A stretch of DNA of 18,861 bases from Basidiobolus heterosporus B8920 (GCA_000697455.1 JNET01030488.1:1-18861), one strand, 5' to 3'; shown: positions 7,905-16,879, counted from the first letter of the stretch. The notes: generated by a model from the letters alone, not told the origin. Program-made: numbers and translations.

Positions 7905-9215
7905 ATGGACTCTCTTATCTTGCGTGGAACTCTTCAAGGTACGTTTGCTTTGACTATGTTCTTTCTGATGTTCTTTCGATGCATCTTCCGCAGGATGGAT
8001 GCATTGTGTTTTCGAACAGATAAACTGAATACACGCTTACTTTTGACTTAATCCAGGTCACACCAACTGGGTTACTGCTATCGCAACCACCCCCGAGAAC
8101 CCTGATATGATCTTGTCCGCTTCTCGCGGTATGTAGTAGTAAACACGTCATATGCTCATCCTAATGCGATACTGACTCTTTTTTAGACAAGTCCATCATC
8201 ATCTGGCACCTCACCCGCGATGAATCCAGCTATGGTGTTCCTCGTAAGGCTCTTACCGGCCACAACCACTTCATTCAAGATGTTGCCATCTCCTCCGATG
8301 GTCAATTCGCCCTCTCCGCCTCTTGGGATAAGACTCTTCGTCTCTGGGACCTTAACACTGGTGTCACCACCCGTAGATTTGTTGGCCACACCGGTGATGT
8401 TTTGTCTGTTGCTTTCTCTGCTGACAACCGTCAAATTGTCTCCAGTGGTCGTGACAAGTCTATCAAGTTGTGGAACACTCTTGGTGAGTGCAAGTACAAC
8501 CTTACCGAGAACGGACATAGCGACTGGGTCTCTTGCGTTAGATTCTCTCCTAACCCTGCCAACCCTGTCATCGTTTCCGGTGGTTGGGATAAGCTCGTCA
8601 AGGTATGTATTTGTCTGGAAACTTTTGTTCGAATTGAGGGTACATGATGTTTGAATATATTTGCTACTTCAGAGATAAGGGTCGCTCCTTACTATGAGAC
8701 AAACAATCACCATTTTCTGATCACCCTCTTTCAAGCATCCCTCGAATAACCTTTAATCATCCAAATGCTGATCTATTTTCTTTCACTCATAGGTCTGGGA
8801 TCTCTCCAAGTGCAAGATCCGTACCAACCACATTGGCCACACTGGCTACATCAACACTGTCACCATCTCTCCCGATGGTTCCCTTTGCGCTACCTCTGGT
8901 AAGGATGGTGTTGTTATGTTGTGGGATCTTAACGATGGCAAGCACCTTTACTCTTTGGAAGCCGGAGATGAAGTCAACGCTTTGGTCTTCAGCCCCAACA
9001 GATACTGGCTCTGCGCTGCCACCACATCTGGCATCAAGATCTGGGATCTCGAATCCAAGTCTGTTGTTGATGAGCTCCGTCCTGAATTCGTTGGCGTTGG
9101 TCGCAAGTCTAATGATCCTTACTGTGTCTCCCTTGCTTGGTCCGCTGATGGTAACACCTTGTTCTCTGGTTACACCGACAACCAGATTCGTGTCTGGCAA
9201 GTGATCAGAGCTTAA
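7905..9215 (+). CDS. RACK1: RACK1 / Asc1 / Cpc2, ribosome-associated WD40 protein
   Basis: Four exons: 7905-7938, 8057-8128, 8187-8602, 8793-9215. They give 314 residues (the family is about 314-319). Introns of 118, 58 and 190 nt have GTACGT or GTATGT donors and CAG/TAG acceptors, and the phases join exactly. The product is a seven-bladed WD40 propeller sitting on the 40S subunit near the mRNA exit. It serves as a scaffold for kinase signalling and translation quality control. The N-terminus ([18 protein letters not shown]) and the blades ending in IIWHL, RLWDL, KLWNT, KVWDL, MLWDL, KIWDL and RVWQV are all recognisable. The SASRDK motif (R35 and K37), equivalent to the ribosome-contact residues of yeast Asc1, is intact. 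Codon choice is strongly biased to C-ending codons, unlike the neighbours, as expected for very high expression. The third intron carries a snoRNA. An AATAAA lies 50 nt after the stop. Confidence 0.98.
8636..8728 (+). ncRNA. snR24: Box C/D snoRNA U24 (snR24) within RACK1 intron 3
   Basis: The snoRNA lies wholly inside the 190-nt third intron of RACK1. A 6-bp terminal stem pairs GAGGGT (8636-8641) with ACCCTC (8723-8728), each two bases from a box. Box C is ATGATGT (8644-8650), and box D is CTGA (8717-8720). Internal D' reads CAGA (8670-8673) and C' reads TATGAGA (8693-8699). A 5-bp hairpin TAAGG/CCTTA (8676-8691) lies between them. The guide ATATTTGCTACT (8657-8668) is complementary over 12 nt to the conserved large-subunit rRNA stretch AGTAGCAAATAT. 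The fifth and sixth nucleotides before D' select the A and G that correspond to yeast 25S Am1449 and Gm1450, the known U24 targets. Yeast snR24 is likewise housed in the intron of ASC1, the RACK1 gene. It would be released by splicing, debranching and exonuclease trimming. Confidence 0.9.
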
Positions 9216-9807
9216 GTGTAAACTTTGCTCTAATTAATTTCTCCGCTGAGAGACTTAGTATTTTAATAAAATCGCAATTTTGTTTGCACTCTAATTTGTA
9301 TGTAATTTTGTGGGTCTGAGTGCGATTCTCTGCGTAAATGCTCAAGGACTTGAATATTGTTGTCCTGATGGTACGATTTCCATCTAATCCCCAAGCATCG
9401 CTTACTCAATGACCAATCGGAGCGGATAATATGACCTCATTGGCCTTATCGTATTACAAAAATGATCAATATATAGATGAACACAGAGAATGGCTCTATT
9501 TTGGATTGAATTTCATGCATATATGCTGCCTCTATCTTTCTATATATATTCCCTATTGAAGAATAAGCAACCGGCAAAATTTCCTCGCAACTTGTATACG
9601 TCTTTATTTAGGGTGAATATTCTGTAGTGAGTGTAAGAGTAAGAGTCAAGAGAAATAACACAAGAAATAACTGTACTACTTGAATATCTGACTTTCGATA
9701 CTACAGGGGTTTTGGAAAACCACTAGCAAATAGGTTGGTTCACTTTGTTTGTACTTTATCATTACTTGTAGTGTGTTAATTGAAAAGTCCATAATTCTAA
9801 GCAATCT
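9216..9807. other. RACK1 3' flank and AMPK beta promoter
   Basis: It contains the RACK1 poly(A) signal, an alternating TATATATA run near 9540 and a GTAAGAGTAAGAGT micro-repeat near 9633. No gene was found. Confidence 0.5.
9265..9270 (+). terminator. Poly(A) signal of RACK1
   Basis: AATAAA, 50 nt downstream of the RACK1 stop codon. Confidence 0.5.
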
Positions 9808-11283
9808 ATGGGGAATACAAATTCATCTCAGTTGGAGAATAAGGCACCTGAGGCGGTTACCTATACCTCACAAGACCACTACAATAACCAACAACCAGAA
9901 AGAGTCTCAAAAACCGGAAAAGGGGGTTCAAACAATAATGGTAGGACTCTACCGGAGAGTTCAAAACCACTTTCCATTCGTAAAGTGTTATTGAACAAAC
10001 CGCAGTTTCAACCAAACATTTCAAACTCTCCTTTCGTTGGTTCTCCGTTGATGTCTACGGATGAGTTCGATTTACCGGCTGATCCTTCGGCTGTTAGAAC
10101 TGGTTCTCTTTCAACTGGTAAACATAATTTGCAGCCGGATTCTTTCCCTTCAAGTTTTCCTAGCAATGAAGGAGGTTCAACTAAGAGTGAAGGTACGTGT
10201 TTGGTCCTGGTTTTTTTTGAATACAACAAGCCATTTATTTACTTTCAAAATGATAAACAGCATCGATCTCCCCCGAAGTCAAAGTCATTCATGGCTTTGG
10301 TCCAGTATCGAATGGTACGTATTTGACTATTTACTAATTTTTAATCTTGTCGTATATTGAACTATATTTTTATATAGACTCGAAAGAACCGGCTCCTCGT
10401 ATACCAACTATAATAGCTTGGTCGCAAGGAGGAACTAACGTTTACGTTACTGGAACCTTTAACGGGTGGAAACATAAGATTCGACTTAATCGAAGGTAAA
10501 TCACCATTTTTCATTCCTTCGTTCCCTCTGTTTAGACTAATAACCTATCACGAACCTTTCAGTACTAGCGATTTTACTACGGTCATCGATTTTCCACCTG
10601 GAAGACACAGACTAAAGTTTATCGTGGACGAAGAATGGAAGTGTTCAAATGACCTGTTGATCGCCCCAGACGCCGATGGAAATTTAGTGAATTTTATTGA
10701 TGTTTCTCCCACTGCAGACGAAATATCTGGACTGCAATGCAATCAAGAAGGCGAGAATCCTTCGGAGAATCAAAATGGTCCAGGTTCGTCACTAGTTTAC
10801 TTCACTTTCACGTGAATTCTAATTTGAAATGAATGACATGTATTCTTAACGGTTTTTATTTAGCTTCTTTACCTGGTTCACCATCTGGAAGTTATTCAAA
10901 TATCATACCTGATTACTTGACCGCTATGGAGAAGAGTGATTCGTCAAAAGGATCTAGCTCAAATAATGATCCGAAGGGGGCCAAGAAGCCGCCAATATTA
11001 CCACCCCACCTCGAAAAAGTCCTGCTCAATAGTGCCACCGTGTCGAACGATGATCCAATGGCACTACCAGTCCCGAATCACGTTGTCCTAAATCACTTGT
11101 ATGCTTGCTCCATCAGAGATGGGGTGATGGCAGTCGCAGGAACCACAAGATATCGTCAAAAAGTAAGTTTCCCTTTATGTACAACCTAGTCACACTATCA
11201 ATTCCATTTATCCTAACTCTCATATTTCACGCTATCTTCCCTAGTACATGTCTACTGTATATTACAGGCCAGTGATTATGTAA
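9808..11283 (+). CDS. AMPK (Snf1) complex beta subunit, Sip2/Gal83/Amk2 type
   Basis: Six exons: 9808-10192, 10261-10314, 10378-10495, 10563-10783, 10864-11162, 11245-11283. They give 371 residues. The five introns (68, 63, 67, 80 and 82 nt) are all GT...AG. The protein starts MGNTNSS, an N-myristoylation signal as in mammalian beta subunits, so membrane tethering is likely. Residues 2-150 are Ser/Asn/Pro-rich and disordered. A glycogen-binding CBM48 domain spans about 155-234 and keeps the carbohydrate residues equivalent to rat beta1 W100, K126, W133 and N150 (here W161, a Lys in KHK 178-180, W211 and N229). The position of rat S108 is Thr (T173 in GTFNGW). A linker follows, then the C-terminal alpha/gamma-binding domain (about 305-371) with HVVLNHLYACSIRDGVMAV and a final strand RYRQK/YMSTVYYRPVIM completed by the 39-nt last exon. 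The beta subunit scaffolds the Snf1/AMPK trimer that responds to low energy or glucose. Confidence 0.96.
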
Positions 11284-11367
11284 GGGAGAAATGTAGATTA
11301 TCAATGTTGTAAAGAGAAATGGAGAAATTTGTGGAGAGGTCAAGGACTCCATGTATCATTCGAATGA

Positions 11368-11404
11368 TCAATGGAATTTCAAATCTTGATATACATTCCA
11401 TTGA
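11368..11404 (+). repeat. 10-bp perfect inverted repeat in AMPK beta 3' region
   Basis: TCAATGGAAT (11368-11377) and ATTCCATTGA (11395-11404) can pair around a 17-nt loop, giving an RNA hairpin about 85 nt after the stop codon. It could act on mRNA stability, but that is not shown. Confidence 0.7.
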
Positions 11405-11705
11405 ATTCCCCGATTTCAAATCAAAAGAGAATGAGTACTTCTTGGCTGAATGGACTCAACAAAAAGACGATTCATTTCTCCTCTCTAAGTTCAAGTTCAA
11501 GCTCAAGCAATCCAATTTTATCATGTCCCTTAATGAAAGTAAATGTTTCACTTACACTAACTAATCCTTCGTATTTTCAATTTACTCCACTTCTTTCGCT
11601 TCTTGTTTATTTCTCATGGACGCTTTAAATGTTACGTACCTTAAGTAGGGGGTAACGATTTCTCAGATTATGCTGTTTGTTCGTGTTGATTGTTGTAGAT
11701 ATAAT

Positions 11706-11711
11706 AATAAA
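11706..11711 (+). terminator. Poly(A) signal candidate, AMPK beta
   Basis: AATAAA about 420 nt after the AMPK beta stop codon, with further copies at about 11734 and 11746. This implies a long 3' untranslated region unless a non-canonical earlier signal is used. Confidence 0.4.
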
Positions 11712-11757
11712 TCTATGTTACACTCATTCATCAAATAAACATTACAATAAAGTGTGC

Positions 11758-11763
11758 TTTATT
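11758..11763 (-). terminator. Poly(A) signal candidate, SYLF-SH3 gene
   Basis: AATAAA on the minus strand, about 140 nt beyond the stop codon of the SYLF-SH3 gene. It lies just past the plus-strand signals of the convergent AMPK beta gene. Confidence 0.4.
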
Positions 11764-11900
11764 TGATTATTTAAAAAGACTAGAGTACACTTGTATATCC
11801 CTCAATCACAACATGACTTCGAAAATGGTGAATAATTACGAAGAGATCTTATATCCTATGGCGTTACATGTAGTCCATTGTTAAAGAAAAGTCTTGAAAT

Positions 11901-13469
11901 TTAATTTAATCGCACATAATTAGCCGGGAACTAGATTAAAAGTAAGGTTAAACGTTTTTGTATATAGATTTCCGAATATATGGATAAACTTGGTTGTTAC
12001 TTACGTTTCCTTCGCGTCCATTGCATCTTCCTCTCCACCAATCGTTCTGGCTTTCGGTCTTTTTGAGGATTACTATGGTATCTCCTTGTTTAAGTGGCAA
12101 ATCATCTACTTCAATCGCATTGAAATCGTATAAAGCAGTGGCAGTTTCTTCATTCATTTTAGGTGGGGGTGGAGGAACTGCTCTGCCTCTCGCTGACGGC
12201 AACGAGCTACCTTGTGAACCGCCAGCAAAGTAAGGAGGTGCTGGTGGGGTGTTATACTGGTTGGTTTCCTGGCGTGAATTTTGGTGAGGATAATCAGATT
12301 TAGAATCGGCTGGGTTGGAGAATCTATTAGTGTAGGAGTTGGGTCTGTCGTAACCAGTGGATGCGTTTGATGATGATCTGTTCAGCCCTTCGGCACCCGA
12401 AGGTGCATAAGGATTACTAGCGGCATAACTGGCTGAGGAATAGCTGCTCCTGGATGTCTTAATATTCAGAGCACGAGTTAAGACACCAGCCTCTGGTGGA
12501 GCAGGAATAGTACCAGATAGAATTTCTTTAGCAGTAACTCTACGACCGTAAAATTTGGCATTGGCATCTTTTCTTTCCACAATGACTGAACCTTCAATCG
12601 AAACACCTAAAAGGAAATAACTAGGTCAAAAATAAACTTCTCAAGCCAATGTACTAAATCGGGAGTACCTGCAAAGAGTCCTTTGGTCTTACTATCATGA
12701 GATTCAAAGAAAAGTTAGGGAATGGATTATGTCATGATAGCTTGATTCCAAATATACCTGTAGGAATAAATGGCGGCGAAATTACCGACGGTTCCGGCTG
12801 CCTCGGCATTACGTCCGACAGGGCCAGCAGCCACTAGTTACTAATATTAGTCTCATGAAATTCTACTCCACTTAGCGTCTAAGAAACCAGTTACCTGATA
12901 AATTCCCACCAAGAGTAACGTTACCACCATGACTGAAGGCTTTTACAGCATCAGGTGTGTTCAATATCACGACGAAGTCAGTTACTTCCGCACCAATCTG
13001 ACCACCGAAACCCTAAAAACTCATATACCGTAAGTGGAAATATTTGATATCCCCCGTAAAATAATGAATACATACCATGCCACCGGTACCAATACATGAA
13101 GGACCCGACCAACTTCCATCGGGTAAACTTAAGACAAAACTTTAGCAACCGTGTAGAAAACCAAGGCTCAGGTGGAGAAGTGAATACTTACCGAGCAACG
13201 ACCACACCGGTTCCAGCTCTGCCTGACCATAAGAAACCAGCTTTAATCACCGTGAAAATGGCCAATCCTTTGGCATTATTTAAAATATTGGGTGGAATAA
13301 TAGCATCTGGACCCTTTCCGGAGGAAGTGTCTACCAGAAGAGAAGTAAGGTCAAAAGGTCGAAAAAAAGACTGTGTTTGAGTATACCCCGAAATACCTAT
13401 AAAACTGCTTACGATTTTGGCAGCTTTTTTACATTCGCCGGCAAGATCACTAGGAAGTGGGTTGACCAT
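11901..13469 (-). CDS. SYLF + SH3 actin-patch protein, Ysc84/Lsb3/SH3YL1 family
   Basis: Eight exons in transcript order: 13469-13397, 13330-13192, 13127-13076, 13012-12895, 12833-12758, 12691-12669, 12606-12005, 11930-11901. They give 370 residues, with introns of 61-74 nt. The N-terminal SYLF domain (about 1-195) begins MVNPLPSDLAGECKKAAKIV. It contains GPDAIIPPNILNNAKGLAI, KAGFLWSGRAGTGVVVARLPDGSWSGPS, the 'VTLGGNLSVAAGPVGRNAEA' stretch (split by an intron), the KSKG-like SKTKGLFAGVS and 'ERKDANAKFYG'. In this family the SYLF domain binds phosphoinositides and actin. Residues 200-313 are a Ser/Asn/Pro linker with PPPPP. An SH3 domain (about 315-370) has ALYDF, the WW pair (350-351) and a C-terminal FPANYV supplied by a 30-nt last exon. 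It is expected at cortical endocytic actin patches with Las17/WASP-type partners. The start was chosen because it matches the family N-terminus. Confidence 0.96.
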
Positions 13470-14212
13470 GGTTTATAAAGTGACGATGTTTAAACGCTTA
13501 AAAAACTGGATGTACGGAATAGACAAAGGGAAATTGGAATTGGAATAGGACTAGTAATGGAAATGAGAATGGGAAAAAGCCCTAGGAAAGAAAATGAAAT
13601 GATGCTTCAGAGTTTCAGAATAGTTGAAAATATCAAAGATCCGTTGATGAATTGGAGAAATCTGCCGAGATCCCGCTGTGTTAAATACTCAGCTTTAAAG
13701 TACGTATCTATTAACTGCGCTATTTACTACACTCAGCTTGGTGATGCAATCATGTTTAACACGGCATTTAATGAAAAAGGATCACGTCACACTTGCTAAT
13801 CAAATGTCATGTTCACGCTGTACCGCAGGTGACGCTCTAGGATGGTGATCATGATCTCTGTTTCTTAAAATGATGGATCAACCATCCCCGGAACCCACCA
13901 CGAGTATCTTTAATTGTCTAATGTTTAAAGTGAAACGAAACGAAATGAAATAATGGGGAATAATGGGGAATAATGGGAAATAGTGGAGAAATAACGCACA
14001 ATAATTCCTACCATTCAACTACATGAATATGCACTTGTTGCTAGTCTAGGATGAAAATGGTTAGGTCATAAAGGAAAAGAATCTTTGGATTGTTATCGTT
14101 ACAAATAAATCGTGCTTAAGTGGCTAACGATATCTCTACTCAAAGATCAATCAAAAATATACAATGAAAGAGTACAGAGGAATTGGCACTTGTATCAAGA
14201 AGTACTCACAAT
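13470..14212. other. Spacer between the SYLF-SH3 and SatP-like genes
   Basis: It contains the promoter side of the SYLF-SH3 gene, a short tandem repeat tract (13932-13990) and the 3' flank of the SatP-like gene. Open stretches here (for example 13557-13799 plus) match no family and have no splice support. Confidence 0.5.
13932..13990. repeat. Simple tandem repeats GAAAC/T and TAATGGGGAA
   Basis: Four pentamers (GAAAC, GAAAC, GAAAT, GAAAT) run directly into a 10-bp unit TAATGGGGAA. That unit is repeated twice exactly (13951-13970) and twice with one to three changes, up to 13990. Confidence 0.85.
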
Positions 14213-14991
14213 CTAAACGGCCCCTTTGGAGCCCAGTCTCTCTTTGCACCTCACTGGGAATAGAGATGGTCCGGCAGAGAGTTGAAAGAGCGAGTTACTG
14301 GTGTTTAAAAGACCAACCGCTGCATTGTACCAGGCAAGTAAAGACGCAATAATTCCACAAAAACCACCAATTCGGATCCATGTCCGCACCCCAGTGAATG
14401 TGCCGATGGTAAGCACAGTGCAATTACAGACCACAAATATGTTCAATAGAAGGATTGTAATTGGCGCCCGAATGGATCCCATGAGCATCAATAGAGCAAA
14501 TATCACCCAACCTGTTTGGATATGGGTTTTGGTATCAGTTGTGATTTTCATGTGTAGTGTTGAGGCTTTAGAGACTTTACAAACCTATGTTGAAGTAGCC
14601 GCTGGCTATCGCAAAATTCCCATCCAAATAGTCACTTTGGATTCCCCAGGAAGGCATGATTATGGGCGCAAAGGACAACCAGAACCCACCCCAAGATCCG
14701 AATAGGACTGCCTCAAATGGATTGCAGCAAACAAGGTGCCAAACCCCGCAAATTAACTATATGGATATAAGCCCGTAAGTAATCGGTATCTCAAACACAC
14801 TCAACAAAATATAGTACCTGGATTAACCCGCCATAAAAGAATGATAATCCAATTACAATGCTGGGAATGCGAGTGGAGAAACCAAGATTGATACAACCCA
14901 TTACGAATGTTGTCATAGCGAAAGCACACAAGCCCAGAGGGGTAGCAGAGTGGCCTCGTAGCTTTCTGAGTGTTTCTAAATCTTGGCTCAT
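14213..14991 (-). CDS. ATO/SatP (Gpr1/Fun34/YaaH) family membrane protein, divergent
   Basis: Three exons in transcript order, 14991-14818, 14756-14585 and 14511-14213, give 214 residues. The introns of 61 and 73 nt are GTACTA...TAG and GTTTGT...CAG. The order of six hydrophobic segments and the family landmarks fit PF01184 acetate/ammonium-export related channels: PLGLCAFAMTTFVMG, then 'VIGLSFFYGGLIQ', then 'FGSWGGFWLSFAPI', then 'WVIFALLMLMGSIR', then 'GGFCGIIASLLAWYNAAVGLL' split across lines by loops. However, the signature NPAPLGL reads SATPLGL (15-21), and the usual NTFGATAFSSYGGFW reads NPFEAVLFGSWGGFW (70-84). The pore-facing residues are therefore altered, and the substrate may differ or activity may be lost. 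The N-terminus before the signature is only 14 residues, shorter than in yeast Ady2. A TATATA-like element lies about 75 nt upstream. Family assignment is fairly sure; transport of acetate is not. Confidence 0.82.
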
Positions 14992-16037
14992 GTGTAGGGG
15001 TATTGACAAGAGGAATTAAATGAGAAATCAAGGTCAACTAACGACGTTGGGCAGCTGTTAAATATATAAACTGTTCGATGGAAGTGTGTGAACGAATATT
15101 TGCTTTCCCAGGTAGGTGACACATCATATTTCACTGGACTAAGAAAGGGACTCAGGTATTTCTTACAGTTGCGCCTGTGACGTACTGTGGCTAGTGAATC
15201 CTCTTGACAGTTGGTGTGCTACTTGGCATGAGAAATGAATCAAGTTAGTTTCCTACACAACAATCCAAGAAAACGGCTTCTGTGTGACGGCAAAATCATC
15301 CCGAGAACGGCCCGTTTCCAACCTTTTTTATTCGGCCATGTCTGGGTCAATCAAGTACTAGAATCCAGCGTTGAGGGAAGATCAGAGGAGGTTGGGCGAT
15401 AAGCAAACAGGTATTGGGGTTTCTCGAATGAGGATTGATATATTCGGGGCTGGACGATGGGAAAGTGCCACGATGATTCCTCAAACAGTAAGCATCCAAC
15501 TAGGACTACTCTTAGTAAGTGTTCGGGCAGTTCTGGATCAGCTTGGTGCCTTTTCACTCAAAACAACCCAAAATCCCGACTGTTGATTGGTGGAAACCAC
15601 CCAACATCAGCTAGAATGTTCGAACATTTTGGATTGCTTGTTTAGCTGATGGCTTAATATTTAGGTTTCCTTAAGGTTAAATTTTGCATGAGTTCCTTTT
15701 CCGATACCAAGTATTGGCTATATACGCAGCATTGAGTCTCTCTTATGAGCAATACGACGAAAAGATCTATGAACAATATAACGACAAGAATGGGTTTTAG
15801 AGTTTTATAAACCATTGAGGTTGAGTAAAGAGAACAACAAATGATCGAATATAAACATTTCAAATCAACTATGAATTTAGCTGTGAATTGTGCATGAGCT
15901 TTCAACTAGCTCAAACAACGATAAATCGGGTATTTTACATTGGGGGAAAAAAGAAAGATCTATAGATATGAAAAGGGTAGTGCTATTGGTGACCTATTGC
16001 ACCAGCAATATATTGACAAAGGGATCCGATCGTGAAT
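14992..16037. other. Spacer, about 1 kb, no gene recognised
   Basis: It has an AT-rich TATA-like motif near 15061 for the SatP-like gene and the 3' flank of the first tubby-like gene at the other end. Between about 15300 and 15650 the base composition is less AT-rich, with overlapping 62-71-codon open stretches on both strands, none of which resembles a known family. Confidence 0.5.
15061..15070 (-). promoter_or_regulatory. Candidate TATA element of the SatP-like gene
   Basis: TTTATATATT on the minus strand, 70-80 nt upstream of the chosen start codon. It is a weak match. Confidence 0.3.
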
Positions 16038-16640
16038 TTACCATATTTGCTTTTTCATGAGCAGCAGACCTGTCATGGTGATTGAGGCAAGAGTTCCCGA
16101 AGACACCGTGACATCTTTCACTATGGCTAACTTGGCGCTCCAGGCAGTGGATCGAGTTTCTTCCTGAGATATATTGGAGGTTTGAGAGCAACGGGGGCTG
16201 ATGGACTTGGAGAAAATCTGTGCTACCAACTTCATGTCTTTCACAGTGAAGCATCTCAAATGCGAGTTCATCTCGTAGTCCCAGAGATACTGTACTCCGT
16301 CTATATCAAATGTATACACACCGCGAGGGAATTCCGGAAACGACATGTTAAAGTTAAGAGCGAACACTTGACTTTTAAAGGTAATGTATCCAACGACCCT
16401 GTGGGTGATAGCGCGAATAAGGGTGTTCTTGGAATCCTCTGTACTGAGGCTGTACCGTTTTCCAAAAATGTGACGTTTAAGAACGTATTGAATGTTTCCG
16501 CCCCTGCGTACGATTACGTTGTCTGAACTCTTTTCACATTTGAAGATCATTAACTCGGGCTGATTTTGTGGTGTAGTGTGGTGGTGTTGGTTGTAGCCAA
16601 ACGTAGAGGCGGGTTGATGTTGTAGTACTTGGCTAGCCAT
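16038..16640 (-). CDS. Tubby-like / DUF6593-like protein, paralogue A
   Basis: Single exon, 200 residues. The N-terminal 30 residues are Gln/His-rich (NQHHHTTPQNQ). The rest is beta-rich: an extended strand series, VVGYITF (82-88), FPEFP, YTFDIDGVQYLWDY (109-122), then 'LVAQIF' and, after a Ser-rich loop, 'AKLAIV' and a C-terminal hydrophobic helix ending KKQIW. This DG.xYxW pattern with a final hydrophobic helix is that of fungal tubby C-terminal-like proteins (DUF6593 group, related to LURP-one/scramblase folds). Members are often membrane-associated and mostly of unknown function. The frame extends 45 codons further upstream, but I chose the internal ATG because a TATA box lies at 16689-16696, inside that extension, and because the paralogue starts at the equivalent place. 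Family assignment is by pattern only. Confidence 0.75.
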   Translation of the reverse strand: MASQVLQHQPASTFGYNQHHHTTPQNQPELMIFKCEKSSDNVIVRRGGNIQYVLKRHIFGKRYSLSTEDSKNTLIRAITHRVVGYITFKSQVFALNFNMSFPEFPRGVYTFDIDGVQYLWDYEMNSHLRCFTVKDMKLVAQIFSKSISPRCSQTSNISQEETRSTAWSAKLAIVKDVTVSSGTLASITMTGLLLMKKQIW

Positions 16641-16688
16641 GATGAAATAATTTTCAGTATAATACTTTGAGCTTAGGTCGCAAGACTT

Positions 16689-16696
16689 CTTATATA
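16689..16696 (-). promoter_or_regulatory. TATA box of tubby-like paralogue A
   Basis: TATATAAG about 49 nt upstream of the ATG at 16640. It predicts a start site near 16665 and a leader of about 25 nt. Confidence 0.55.
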
Positions 16697-16879
16697 CCCA
16701 TTGTCCTAGGGAGATACAGATTGTCAACCCATTCCTGCCAAAATAGCTACGGCAAAACAAGTAATCTGATACCACATTTCCATTTAAGATCGTGCGATTA
16801 TATGCTCCACATGAATGAAGTAAAGAATCTTCTGATTCGAATTTACGGATCCGATCTCTCCATTCGGTTACAATCTAGC

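Larger units (their letters stand above)
11284..11900. other. Convergent 3' ends of AMPK beta and the SYLF-SH3 gene
   Basis: It holds the long AMPK beta 3' untranslated region with a 10-bp stem hairpin, plus polyadenylation signals for both strands within about 60 bp of each other. An 82-codon open stretch at 11319-11564 lies inside the AMPK beta 3' region and resembles nothing known. Confidence 0.55.

Noticed and set aside
7939-8056. Possible second C/D snoRNA in RACK1 intron 1 (CTGATGT near 7966 and a CTGA near 8027)
   Set aside because: No closing stem next to the boxes, no D'/C' pair and no guide that I recognise as matching rRNA.
8183-9200. Long open frames on both strands inside RACK1 (for example 8220-8654 plus, 8183-8518 minus, 8787-9200 minus)
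   Set aside because: They are shadows of the strongly codon-biased RACK1 exons, and several run across the introns.
11319-11564. 82-codon open frame after the AMPK beta gene
   Set aside because: It lies in the AMPK beta 3' region, has low-complexity Ser/Lys content and overlapping frames, and no recognisable domain. It could not be supported as a separate gene.
13096-13380. 94-codon plus-strand open frame
   Set aside because: It is antisense to exons 2 and 3 of the SYLF-SH3 gene, whose splicing and similarity are unambiguous.
15351-15645. Overlapping 62-71-codon frames on both strands
   Set aside because: No motif or family match in any frame, and no splice partners that extend them into a recognisable protein.
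16641-16775. 45-codon N-terminal extension of tubby-like paralogue A
   Set aside because: It contains the TATA box, lacks resemblance to the paralogue, and the internal ATG at 16640 gives the equivalent start.
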